64,000 nt of DNA from Saccharomycopsis phalli (taxonomy: Eukaryota; Ascomycota; Saccharomycetes; Ascoideales; Saccharomycopsidaceae): positions 1,178,001 through 1,242,000 of the forward strand of contig CP073212.1 of assembly GCA_020342235.1 (NCBI GenBank), in the 5' to 3' direction. Below the pieces are notes generated by a model, which searched no databases, was not told the origin of the DNA, and was given only the letters and a program-made list of their open reading frames with translations. Position numbers and translations under genes: made by a program. Below are positions 1 through 9,601 of the stretch, in pieces. The number at the start of each line of letters is the position of its first letter. Positions within the stretch are counted from its first letter, which is position 1.

Positions 1-285
1 CGACAAGCTTTTAATGAAAATGTCCTCAAGTTCTTTACTATAGGCAAAGGTAAAAATCACGTCTTTGACTTCCTCAACAGAACATCCTTTAGGACCGTTT
101 AACACTCTTCTCAGATTAGGCGCATTTTCTCCTGTGCACCATGATCCATCAAGTAATTCCTCAATCTCGCCTTGATTTCTAGTGACAAGATGTTGAGTAT
201 CATTTGAAAAATTAACTGGACTTGCGGTAGTAAACTCCAAAAAGAGCAAGGCTAAAAGGACATTGAAGATGGCCAATGAATTCAT
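1..285 (-). CDS. Secreted protein, N-terminal part (runs off left edge)
   Basis: The reverse strand opens with an ATG at 285 and stays open for 95 codons to the window edge, so only the N-terminus is visible. The first 20 or so residues (MNSLAIFNVLLALLFLEF, then TTAS) form a clear signal peptide: a short polar start, a Leu/Phe-rich core and a small-residue cleavage zone. The mature part has two Cys (in GSWCTG and KGCSVEE) and is moderately acidic. I do not recognise the family. The protein is probably exported or cell-surface; this is inferred from the signal peptide alone. It continues beyond the window, so neither its length nor any domain can be judged. Confidence 0.6.
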   Translation of the reverse strand, partial: MNSLAIFNVLLALLFLEFTTASPVNFSNDTQHLVTRNQGEIEELLDGSWCTGENAPNLRRVLNGPKGCSVEEVKDVIFTFAYSKELEDIFIKSLS

Positions 286-671
286 TGGATAATTGGATGT
301 AAATGTGCTCTGTCAACACGGTTTATAACGACTCATCTATTTGTTAATTACCCATGGCTCATGGATACTTCCTGTGCTTAATTAATTCCCTTTGCATATC
401 ACATATGTCTAATGTCAAACCATTGTGCCTTACTGAAAATCATTCAATGGCGGATATCCTTATGTATTGCCAAAAGCCATAAAACTCAAAACATGTATCA
501 TATCAATATGTATGTTTCACGGATACTGGATAAGCTAAAATATAATTGGTAGCAATAAATTAGATCATGATATATGGAACAATGCCATTACTGGGGAGCA
601 ATTTTTAAGCCAAAATGTTGTGACACAGCCTATACGTTGTTGGCATGTCATGTGAATGGTGTAACCAGGGT
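286..671. other. Intergenic region
   Basis: AT-rich upstream region of the secreted-protein gene. I see no further gene. A short open frame beginning near 574 runs into the repeat at 672 and is not believable as a gene. Confidence 0.4.
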
Positions 672-1131
672 TGTAGAACTGCAACTAAAGCTTGTTATAA
701 AATTGTCGATGTCTAAATCCTCGTCCAATGAGTGTGACATCGTTACAAACTGTCGTGATCACCAGTTGATCACTAGCTGGTCACAAAGTAGTATGTAATT
801 AGTACACTCTGGTAGATCAAACACGAGTGACCTGCTATGGCCGTACGGCGAGTATATTCTCTCCGTACGGCATACGCGGATCATTGGAGCGACTATAAAA
901 GGCTAGGTAGAAAACTACCTAGGACATCTATCGTTTTAAGGACCTTTGGTTTAGATTCAATCATTCAATCTTAAAGGAACAACAAAATATATAGAGTTTA
1001 TATTAGTGCTTCATAGTCATTAATTTACCCCTACTTATATAAACTTTGACATGTAGAACTGCAACTAAAGCTTGTTATAAAATTGTCGATGTCTAAATCC
1101 TCGTCCAATGAGTGTGACATCGTTACAAACT
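672..1131. repeat. 79-80 bp direct repeats flanking an LTR-like insert
   Basis: Bases 672-751 and 1052-1131 are the same sequence. Each repeat holds about 32 bp of the flank of the LTR at 1084-1410 plus that LTR's outer end. The repeat therefore arose locally, after that LTR had landed. Between the copies sits a separate element (751-1051). Confidence 0.85.
751..1051 (+). mobile_element. Probable solo LTR of a second family (TGTC...GACA)
   Basis: A 301 bp segment begins TGTC and ends GACA, the inverted ends typical of LTRs. It holds a TATA-like box (TATAAAAGG, near 896) and short palindromes in its first half. It is unlike the other LTR family in this window. Instead of a usual 4-6 bp target duplication it is bounded by the 79-80 bp direct repeats. 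It is a fossil solo element; no internal coding part is present. The family (Ty1/copia or Ty3-like) cannot be decided. Confidence 0.5.
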
Positions 1132-1410
1132 TATACTCAGATATTTAGTTAATTATAGATGAGTTTTGTTCCTTTATAAGTGAATAATCGGAACGGTAGT
1201 GATGATTGGATTAATTTAGTTGTCCCCTTTGGACTACGGAAATATCCTCTCTTTATAGGAGATAATATTCCCTTATAAGATCCTATTGTTATGAGTTTCA
1301 CTGGTTATTGTAACAGCATAACCGCTTAGTTGTCTTACTCGGTGAGTACATTACAACGTAGAATTGCTTCTCCGTTATAGGTGTCTTACTTGTGGTTCTC
1401 AACCTCAACA
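1084..1410 (-). mobile_element. Solo LTR, family 1, copy 1
   Basis: A 327 bp LTR read on the - strand starts TGTTGAGGTTGAG and ends GACATCGACA. It is flanked on both sides by AAAAT, a 5 bp target-site duplication. Related copies lie at 1720-2047 and 14257-14582. The intact duplication and close similarity to the copy at 14257 suggest a fairly recent insertion. It is a solo fossil with no internal region. Confidence 0.88.
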
Positions 1411-1470
1411 AAAATATATGGTTAGATATTTGTATACTATAACTATAATATGCTCCTGAAAGGTGATTGA
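1411..1470 (-). repeat. Possible LINE/SINE 3' tail remnant
   Basis: On the - strand this stretch resembles the shared 3' end of the SINE copies (an AGGAGC element, then a TATAGC-like and AT-rich run). LTR copy 1 appears to have landed in it. The similarity is short and imperfect. Confidence 0.3.
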
Positions 1471-1701
1471 TATTTTATCGTCTAAAAACTAGGAACGCTA
1501 CCTCTAAGTGGGAGTCAAGAAAACCTTTGGATAAAACTTCACACTTGATCTTAAGGCTTGAAGAATGATCCATCAGGAGATATTGGGTCTTGTAATTAGG
1601 AGCGTTTGTCAGACTGTCGTACTTGTGTCGCTACAAAGAAAAGGATTTAGTAGTCCAACAGTAACGTGTAGAATCCAATAAGTGAATGAACTACTTTTCA
1701 T

Positions 1702-3610
1702 CTGTAATAATAATAATATTGTCGATGTCTAATTCATCTTCCATTGAGTGTGACATCGTTACAAACTTATACTCAGATATTTAGTTAATTATAGATAAGT
1801 TTTGTTCCTTTTATAATTGAATAATCGGAACAGTAGTGATGATTGAATTGATATTCTTAGATCCTCTTCTACCACGGAAATAACTCTCCTTTTATAGTAG
1901 AAATATCCACTCATAAATCTACTCAGCCATGATCTTCACATTCCTTTACAACTGCATTAACTGCATGTTGTGCAGGGTTGTGAGTTCATTCTAACGGAGA
2001 CTAGATCTCCGTTATCGGTGACTTACTCGTGGTGTTCAACCTCAACAAATATTTATTTTTATATTTAGCTATATATTGTCTCCCGCATTACGGTTATTCG
2101 ACAGATGTATTTTCACTCAGGAACATCCTGAGGCAGCATTGCTGTTGAAGAAAACCCTTTGCTAACCCTCACTTGGTTGCTTGGGATTAAAAACTTCAAT
2201 GGGAGCAGTCATATTGTTGGTGCTTAGTGCTTGTATTGATTGTGTAAGAAGTCTGGTCACTCTTGTTGTCGAATGTGACCGCTAAATCTCATCATGTGTT
2301 GGAGGAATCATATTCCAACAAGTTCCGGTAGAACTCAAGGAGTTTGTGGACTGATTTTTGGTCTGCAAACACTTTTCCAAGCGTATTGCGTATGCCATGA
2401 GTGGAATCTAGTATGTCATCAATGCGCGATAGAATTCGAGCTTCGAAGAGCTCTGGACATTGGAGGAGCTTGGTTTTGTCTCGGTGCACTTTGATCGGCA
2501 TGGCGCTGATTTTGCGTGCGTTCCTATAGTGGGTTGGAAGTGAGTTACTGGTTGAGGTGACCATTTCCTGCCACTCTTGCCAAGGACTTGAGTAGGATCG
2601 TTGGTGGTGGAATACCACTTTCAATGTAGATGATCGAGGTGGACGTGGGTTTGAGGAGGCCTAGCGCCAGTCGTAGGATTGAGTTGAATCTCACACTGAC
2701 CTGACCCCATTGGGTTTTTGTCATGTTGTTATAGAACACCTCGAGTCCATACGATACGACTGGGACCGCACACGTTTTGAACAATATTATCGTGGTATGT
2801 CCCGCGGTTCCTCGTGTCATTCGGCTTAAGTACCTTATTTGTTCAGCAGTGCGGCGCATCTTGGACAATGTTTGCTTTAGATGGCACCTGAAGCTGAGTC
2901 TTGAATCAAGGGCAATGCCTAATAACTTGACCTCATTTGTTTCCTCCTTACGTCCTCCGTCCGGAAGTTGGAGCCTGGATTCACAGTTCGGTAACCGTCT
3001 TCGATTCGGGAAGAATCGTATGTACTGTAGTTTGGGGCCATAGTCAAATCTTGTGAAATTCTCTTGACCCCATTGATGGCATTCCTGTAAGCACCGTTGA
3101 AGTGTATGCTCAATGTCGACACGGGTTCCCGTTTTGACAATTGTAATGTCATCAATGAATCCTAAAGCCACTGCTCCTTTCCCTTTGAGCCGGTTGTAGA
3201 GGTCGTGGGTGTAGATCATGAAGAGGATTGGAGAGCCTTGTGGGACTACGAACGTAACGGGGAGGTGCTAATCTGATAACTGTCCATCAATTTTTTAGCT
3301 GAGTGCTTCGGTTCTGGAGGAAGTTACTAGTCCAATTGATTATCTCTGGTGGAGTGCCGACGGCCTGCATCTTTTGTAGTAGGATCAGGTGGCTCATGTT
3401 GTTGAAGGCACCTTCAATGTCGACTAGGACTGCTCCGGAGTGGTTGGAGTTGTCTAGTGGCATTTTCTGGTTGTCCTGGAGGTGAGTCTGGGCGTGGACC
3501 TTGAGATTATTTACTAGGGTTGTAACCACATCCGTTGCACAGTACCCTTTGCGCTCCCCAAATTGGTAAGATGGAAGTTGTCAAGGGACTTACGTCGTCG
3601 TAACTTGGTT
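1702..3610 (-). mobile_element. LINE (non-LTR retrotransposon), 5'-truncated, interrupted by an LTR
   Basis: Read on the - strand, 3610 to 2292 gives a degenerate non-LTR reverse transcriptase. An upstream block reads QLPSYQFGERKG, then DIEGAFNN (about 3440). VPQGSP follows just before 3219, and the catalytic box FIDD lies in the frame 3219-2545. The rest of the coding part continues in another frame (2624-2292), so at least two frameshifts are present. No endonuclease or gag-like ORF is visible, so the copy starts inside the RT domain. The 3' end is an AT-rich sequence (GGAGACAATATATAGC...) and a (TTA)n tail near 1702-1719. A family-1 LTR (1720-2047) sits inside this tail. Similarity to a second copy at 13.4-15.6 kb confirms the element's extent. 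Confidence 0.8.
1720..2047 (-). mobile_element. Solo LTR, family 1, copy 2
   Basis: A 328 bp LTR of the same family as 1084-1410, same orientation, flanked by AATAT on both sides (5 bp target duplication). It inserted into the AT-rich 3' tail of the LINE. It is more diverged than the other two copies, so probably older. Confidence 0.86.
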
Positions 3611-3894
3611 TAGTGTAGCAAAGAAAGATAAGATCCCCTCTTTTATTACAGGGGTAGATCAAGAGGTAGATCAAACCGAAATAATAAACAATGTAATGAT
3701 ATTCACGAATTACAAGCCATGTATGTGTTGTAAGTGCTGGATGCCTATCAACAGCATTCTAGTAAAAGCTATGGATCTAGCAAGAACCAGGATAAATTAC
3801 CATTGGCAAAAGTCATGGTAGATGATTGATGTGTGAATATACAAAATAGATTTGTAATGATGTAGATTATTACTTTTTACCATCGCTTAGACTA
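3611..3894. other. Intergenic, no gene seen
   Basis: AT-rich sequence between the 5' edge of the truncated LINE and the tandem repeat upstream of SLA2. A short duplicated phrase (GTAGATCAA) occurs near 3653-3675. Nothing coding is seen. Confidence 0.4.
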
Positions 3895-4082
3895 CAAATT
3901 AGTACAATTAGTACAATCAGCACAATCAGCACAATCAGCACAATCAGCACAATCAGCAATCAGCACAATCAGTAATCAGCACAATCAGCAATCAGCACAA
4001 TCAGTAATCAGCACAATCAGCAATCAGCACAATCAGCACAATCAGCAATCAGCACAATCAGCAATCAGCGCAATCAGCAATA
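3895..4082. repeat. Tandem repeat (CAATCAGCA-type)
   Basis: A run of about 190 bases built from CAATCAGCA and ACAATCAGCA units, with some CAATCAGTA variants, directly upstream of SLA2. It lies 140 bases before the SLA2 start, so it may fall in the promoter. Confidence 0.9.
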
Positions 4083-4222
4083 CACGACCTTCCATTAGAG
4101 CCACTCCGCCAACACTCTCCGCCTCGAACCACGGACCAATCCTCTGGGCTGGGCACAGCCCATTGCTACGCGCACTCCCAGCAACTCCCGTTGAAATTGA
4201 TACTTTTCTTGTAGGTTACACC

Positions 4223-7177
4223 ATGGTTGACATTTCAGTCGCGGTTAAAAAAGCTACGTCCATCGAGGAGACTGCTCCGAAGCGGAAGCATGTGCGGGCG
4301 TGTATTGTGTACACCTGGGACCACCGGGACTCCAAAGGATTTTGGCAGCTGCTCAAGACGGTTCCGATCCAGACGGACGAGGTGCAAGTGTTCAAGGCGC
4401 TCATATTGATCCACAAGGTGTTGCAGGAGGGCCACCAGGTGACGTTGCGGGACGCGCAGCGGAATCTCGACTACATTGAGTCGTTGGGCCACATTTGGGC
4501 GAACGACGGGTACAAGAAGTATGCGCTGTTGATCCGGGAGTACGACCGGTTTCTCCTCCAGAAGCTCGGGTTCCACAAGAAGTACAAGGAGTTCAACGGC
4601 ACGTTTGAGTACGAGGAGTACATTTCGCTCCGGACGGTGAGCGACCCGAATGAGGGGTATGAGGCGATTCTCGACTTGATGACGCTCCAGGACGCGATCG
4701 ACGACCTCCAGCACGTTATCTTTGCGTCGGTGTCGCATGACCGGGGCAGCGAGTGCAAGATCTCTGCGCTTGTGCCGCTAGTCACTGAGTCGTATGGCAT
4801 CTACAAGTTTATTACCCTGATGCTCCGGGCGATGTTCCAGACCATGAACGACGACGGGGCGTTGGCTCCGCTTGTGGAGCGGTACAACTCGCAGCACGCG
4901 CGGTTGTACGAGTTCTATGCGGACTGCTCGCTGGTCCGGTACCTCACGTCGCTCATCAACGTGCCAAAGATCAGCATCACGGCACCTGACTTGCACGTGG
5001 ACGACGCGTCCCGTCGCCCCGAGGGGCCTCCGCCCACACCCCCTGTCGACACCCCCCTGCCACCGAAGGAGCCGGCGCCGTTGGCCGGGCAACCCACCGG
5101 GGTGGATTTCTGGCAGCAGCAGCAGGAGTCGTTGGAGCAGGAGCAGCGTGCGATCCAAGCGCAGCGCGACGCGCAGATCGCGCAGCAGGAGGAGCAGCAG
5201 CGGCTCTTTGAGCAGCAGAAGGAGCAGCTTCAACAGCAGCAACAGCAACAGCTCCAGCAGCAACAACTCCAGCAGCAGCAGCTTCAACAACAACAACTCC
5301 AGCAGCATGCCCAAGGCCGGGTCGCCGAGCTTGAGCGCGATCTTCTTGCGGTACGTTCGCAATACGAACGCGAACAGCTTCTTCTTGAGCAGTATGATCA
5401 ACGAGTCAAGGTGTTGGAGCTGGAACTTGCCGGGGCTCACAACGCGGCGTCGCAGCAGCTTGCGGCACGTGACGAGCAAGGGCGGACGCTTCAGGAGCAG
5501 CTTACGCTTTGGAAGAACAAGTACGAGTCGCTTGCGAAATTGTACAGCCAGTTGCGTCAGGAGCACTTGACGTTGCTTGCAAAGTTCAAGAAAGTCCAGC
5601 AAAAGTCTGCGTCCGCGCAAGAGGCAATTGACAAGCGTGAGAAGCTTGAGCGTGATATGAAGGCCAAGAACATCGAGTTGGCCGACTTGATTAGAGAGCG
5701 GGACCGGGCGAGACTTGACTTGGACAAGTTGCGCGGCGGCAAGGACTCACAGATTGAGAAGTTGGAGCTTGAACTTCGCAGTTTGCGGCATGACCAGGCC
5801 ACGAGTCTCAGCAGCATTGTGGCAGCGCACCAGCGGGAAATCGCAGAGCTCCGCAGCCAGGCTCCAGAGACAGACTCGCGGCTCCAAGAGAAACAGGAGG
5901 AGATTGATATTTTGCAACAGACCATGGACGAAGCCTTGAAGCAGTTGGCAGAAAGCAAGCAGGCTGACGACGAGGCAATCGACACGGTGTTGCTTGCGCA
6001 CCATACAAAGCTTGTGTCCATCGTTGACAGCGTCTTGACCAGCGGGATCACCCGGATCCTGGACGGATTGTTCGAGGTATCGTCGCGTCCAGGAGGAGAA
6101 ACGCTTCCGGCATACGTGCTGAGTCTTGTTGAAAAAGCCGGCGCACTAGCCCAGGACTTTGCCACAGCATTCAACAACTTCATTGTCGACGGACCAAACG
6201 GCGACCATGCGGCAATCATCTCAACCGTCTCTGGCTTCTCAGCTGCAATCTCCGAGGTCGTGCTCCAGTCACGTGGCCTACCAGGCGACACCGAGTTGTC
6301 ACGTGGCACGGCCGAGGCGTCGATTGGGTTCCTCCAAGGGTTGCTCAGCCGCAATTTAAGTGGGCTTGATGACGAACAGAAGACCGACGCAGTCATTAAT
6401 GGTGTGTTTTCCGTCCATGAGAAGCTCGACGAGTTGGCCCAGCTTGTTGATCTGCTTGGACCAAAGGTCAATTTGACCGGTGATCTTGGCCAGCTTGTGG
6501 ATGGAGAAATGCAGGCGGCCGCCAAGGCAATTGCCGCGGCCCATGAGCGATTGACTGTTTTGTTGGAGACTAAAGTCAGCGGCGACGTCAACCATGCGAT
6601 TTTTGCTGCTGCTATGGCCATCACCAGCGCCATTGGCTTACTCATTCAGGCAGCAACAGACACCCAGAACGAGATCGTTGCTCTTGGCCGCGGCACCGAC
6701 TCGTCGGCAGAGTTTTACAAGAAGAACAACAAGTGGACCGAGGGCTTGATTTCCGCAGCCAAATCCGTCGCGTCCGCAACAAGCATCTTGATTGAGACCG
6801 CAGACGGCGTGCTCAGCTCCACCAGCGATCACGAGGAGTTGATTGTTGCTTCCAACGAAGTGGCCGCCTCAACTGTTCAGCTTGTGGCCGCAGCTAGAGT
6901 GAAGGCCGGTGCCATGTCCCAGACCCAGGACAAGTTGGAGGACGCCTCCAAGACAGTCACCCGGGCCTGTCGCCAGTTGGTCGAGCAGGTCTCTGGGCTT
7001 GTGGCCAAGAGCCAGCAGGTCGAGGACTTTTCCCACTTGAGCGTGCACGAAAACCGCACCCAGGAGATGAAGCAGCAGGTCGAGATATTGAAGTTGGAGA
7101 ATCAGCTCCAGAGCGCACGGAAGCGCTTGGGCGAGATCCGCAAGTATTCATATAGGTATGATAGCGACGACGAGTAG
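4223..7177 (+). CDS. SLA2: Sla2, ANTH / talin-like endocytic adaptor
   Basis: Sla2 (HIP1R family) links clathrin-coated endocytic sites and PI(4,5)P2 membrane to actin. The ATG at 4223 (ACCATGG context) matches the conserved family start followed by KKATSIEETAPKRKHVRAC; the frame is open further upstream but that part is not conserved. The 984-residue product has an ANTH domain (about 1-270), a Pro-rich linker (270-310), a Gln-rich run (about 330-370), a long coiled coil (to about 600) and a C-terminal I/LWEQ talin-like actin-binding domain (about 750-980). Two in-frame CTG codons (4349, 4931) lie where orthologues have Thr/Ser and Ser. SLA2 flanks MAT in many yeasts, as it does here. Coding GC is higher than in the surrounding DNA. 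Confidence 0.97.
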   Translation: MVDISVAVKKATSIEETAPKRKHVRACIVYTWDHRDSKGFWQLLKTVPIQTDEVQVFKALILIHKVLQEGHQVTLRDAQRNLDYIESLGHIWANDGYKKYALLIREYDRFLLQKLGFHKKYKEFNGTFEYEEYISLRTVSDPNEGYEAILDLMTLQDAIDDLQHVIFASVSHDRGSECKISALVPLVTESYGIYKFITLMLRAMFQTMNDDGALAPLVERYNSQHARLYEFYADCSLVRYLTSLINVPKISITAPDLHVDDASRRPEGPPPTPPVDTPLPPKEPAPLAGQPTGVDFWQQQQESLEQEQRAIQAQRDAQIAQQEEQQRLFEQQKEQLQQQQQQQLQQQQLQQQQLQQQQLQQHAQGRVAELERDLLAVRSQYEREQLLLEQYDQRVKVLELELAGAHNAASQQLAARDEQGRTLQEQLTLWKNKYESLAKLYSQLRQEHLTLLAKFKKVQQKSASAQEAIDKREKLERDMKAKNIELADLIRERDRARLDLDKLRGGKDSQIEKLELELRSLRHDQATSLSSIVAAHQREIAELRSQAPETDSRLQEKQEEIDILQQTMDEALKQLAESKQADDEAIDTVLLAHHTKLVSIVDSVLTSGITRILDGLFEVSSRPGGETLPAYVLSLVEKAGALAQDFATAFNNFIVDGPNGDHAAIISTVSGFSAAISEVVLQSRGLPGDTELSRGTAEASIGFLQGLLSRNLSGLDDEQKTDAVINGVFSVHEKLDELAQLVDLLGPKVNLTGDLGQLVDGEMQAAAKAIAAAHERLTVLLETKVSGDVNHAIFAAAMAITSAIGLLIQAATDTQNEIVALGRGTDSSAEFYKKNNKWTEGLISAAKSVASATSILIETADGVLSSTSDHEELIVASNEVAASTVQLVAAARVKAGAMSQTQDKLEDASKTVTRACRQLVEQVSGLVAKSQQVEDFSHLSVHENRTQEMKQQVEILKLENQLQSARKRLGEIRKYSYRYDSDDE

Positions 7178-7493
7178 TGTTGCTAACCAGGTGGTTGTCT
7201 GATTGAATACTATGTTCTAAACTGTGTAGAAATGGGCGGGCATCTTGGCTCGCAAGCTCCAGCGTCGTGAATTGGACGCCATTACTAGGAAGTTGCTAGT
7301 AGCAGGCAGATCGTGTAAAGTCAAATTATGTCACATATATGTATTGGCAATAATATATGGCCAATATTTTCACTGGGCGTCTGTTAGGAGTTACTAAAAC
7401 TCTTTATGATTTTCCAACTGCTGTGCATAATGCCATGGTATTTTATTTCCAGAACATCTAAATTCAATAATTCTGGTCGTACCATACATGCCT
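7178..7493. other. SLA2 3' flank
   Basis: About 300 bases after the SLA2 stop. No gene is seen. The right end includes the first copy of the SINE target duplication (7480-7493). Confidence 0.4.
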
Positions 7494-7694
7494 TATTTTT
7501 TTTTTAATAATAATAATATTTATTTAAGGCTATAGCTTTACTAGGCTCCTAAAGGAGATTTATACTTCGCCGTCACAACTAAGGACGGTGCTGATATGTA
7601 GTCGTCGAAAGAAAATTCTGCAACGGAGATAAAAAACTTTCCACTAGAGCCTGTAAATATGTAAGATAATGAGCATTGGATGGGCAATGTGCTT
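7494..7694 (-). mobile_element. SINE copy A, 5'-truncated
   Basis: A 201 bp SINE in reverse orientation. The (TTA)n/A-rich tail is at the left, and the body resembles the copies at 13654, 53849 and 55872. It is flanked by perfect 14 bp target duplications TACCATACATGCCT (7480-7493 and 7695-7708). The tRNA-like head is missing, as in 5'-truncated target-primed insertions. It sits between SLA2 and MATa1. Confidence 0.88.
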
Positions 7695-7964
7695 TACCAT
7701 ACATGCCTACATACTCGTTGTATGTATAGACGATAAGTCATGTTCAGAAATTTGAGATTCTAACCGGTTAACATAGTCTTTAGGTCGGCTACTAGATATC
7801 TTGAAAGAATATTCTAAAAGTTTAGAAATTCAGACAGTATACAATCTACAATAATTCTGTTAATATTGAGTGTATTTTACTAACTAAATTCTTAAGGCTT
7901 AACTGAAATAAAAAAGTTATTGAAAGCCGTTATTCATATTTGTCTGTGAGGTGACTGAAGTAAA

Positions 7965-8706
7965 TCACTTCAAATATGGTTTCTTCAGACGGCTTCTCTT
8001 ATTTGTGAACTGCGGTTAGTAATCTAATTAGGCAATGTAAATTTATGCGATTAAATTGAATTTAACCACTACTGCTTACCCAAACTCTTACCTGCTTAGG
8101 AGAAATTCCCAACTCCTTAGCAATTGAATTCCTCTCCACACCATTTGGCCGCGGTTTGGCACGAAAAATTTGCTCCAACAACTTCACTGTTCCAGTCTCG
8201 TAGCGTGTGATCCGTCGTTTCATCAGGCCCTCATTTTCACAAACAGATTTTTGTTCCCCGATATACTCCTGCAACTCCCGTATACCATATTTATCTCCAA
8301 AATTCGTTTGTATTTGCAAAAGATGCTTTGCAAGCCTTAATGACATTGATTTGAAAAGCAGATCTCCGGGAAAAGGAAATGCGGATAACTGTTGTTAGTA
8401 AGTACACTATAGGGATGTAAAACTTACCGCAGAAAGCCTCAAGTACGATCTTATATATATATCAATTAGCTCTTTGTTCTCTCTAAATAACTTTTGTGGG
8501 AACGGAAGAGTATAGAATCGTTGTGCCTCTTTTTCAGTTATTTCACTAGAGTAAAATATTGCTCCACAACCCGGTAGTTCAATAGAATTTATTAAATTTA
8601 TTGGCATCTTTATAGAATCCGAAATTTTACCGATAGAAGCTAAGGTATATTCATCACACTTCATTTTATAATCAAGATCAGCAGGTGTTACTTTGGAAAT
8701 ATACAT
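7965..8706 (-). CDS. MATa1: MATa1 homeodomain regulator (three exons)
   Basis: Exons on the - strand are 8706-8428, 8388-8080 and 8009-7965, giving 210 residues. Intron 1 (39 nt) starts GTAAGT and ends TACTAACAACAG. Intron 2 (70 nt) starts GTAAGC and ends TACTAACCGCAG. Joining them keeps the frame and completes a homeodomain (about 150-206): LLEQIF, then ISPKQVRVW, intron 2, FTNKRSR and a basic tail. This is the a1 class (QVRVWF-NKR), not the alpha2 TALE class. The a1 protein pairs with alpha2 in diploids to repress haploid genes. The CTG at 7986-7988 falls where the yeast a1 protein has Ser. The frame is open above 8706 but only from a TTG; an inner Met at 8664 is an alternative start. Confidence 0.92.
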
Positions 8707-9601
8707 ATATAAGAAAAAAAAAAGAGAAAATGAAATTATCAAAGGCTTTATAAATAAAAAAAAAAGGGCATCCTTACATTTTAGTTCGCTAGCATAGTCA
8801 TTTTAAGGAAATGGTAGGTATCTTTATGTGAATTTCAATCACAAAGGGTAATGCTTTCGCTAATCATGTGAATGCGGGTCCCCTTTTTATAAATAATATT
8901 TAATTCCATATAAAGAAAAAGATTTGCTCCAAATTAAGTGAGAAGCTACATACCTAAGGTATCTTCAGATCGACATCCATGTACGCAAAATGTATCAATC
9001 TTGCTACCCCCATTTTTATTCGCAGCAAATTGCATGATATTGTTCCTCATATTATGATATTATCTAAAACCTAGTAACAATAAATGGGAATAGCTATGCA
9101 AGTCTTGTAAATATTAAAACATGAATGTTGTTATATTTAAATCATCAATTAAATATTGATTTGATATACATCCCCGAGGCCTTTCTAGACGAGGGGCACG
9201 TCTGATGGTGCGAACTGAGATGAGGCAACTCGGAGATCTTGCCGAATCAAATTCTTTCAGGTCTGTAACCGATCCGTTAATCGTAACCCAGATAATCTAA
9301 ATATTATAACAAGAAAGAATATACCAGAAAGTCTATGTTACGAGTGCTGATGTATATAGAATGTTATACTTTCATTAATAAAAGAAAGAAGAACCTTAGA
9401 CAATAAACATATGATTATGTAAAGATAACAAAAAGAACTAAGTGAGTCCTTAATCTACCTACTTGAGGCTGAAAAGACAGGTGCTAAGGCAAAAATATCT
9501 TGCATGGTATTAGAATGGTATTTAAGTAACAGTGCCTGCTAGTTTTGTTCTCTCATCTTTCTATCTGCTGGCATTTATTACTCAAATAATAGAAAAAAAA
9601 A
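8707..9601. promoter_or_regulatory. Divergent MATa1-MATa2 intergenic region
   Basis: About 895 bases separate the two divergent start codons, so this must hold both promoters. It is AT-rich with A-tracts. A more GC-rich patch near 9170-9255 contains a CCCCGAGG...CGAGGGG-like element. I cannot assign any factor-binding site. No alpha1 or alpha2 gene is in it. Confidence 0.6.

Noticed and set aside
574-798. Short + strand frame
   Set aside because: It crosses the edge of the 80 bp repeat and an LTR end, so it is a chance frame in element DNA.
5557-6645. Long frame antisense to SLA2
   Set aside because: SLA2 is well conserved across the same bases; the antisense frame is open because of codon bias and shows no family.
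8062-8742. Two separate small genes at the MATa1 position
   Set aside because: Clear splice signals and codon phase join both frames, plus a third exon, into one homeodomain protein.
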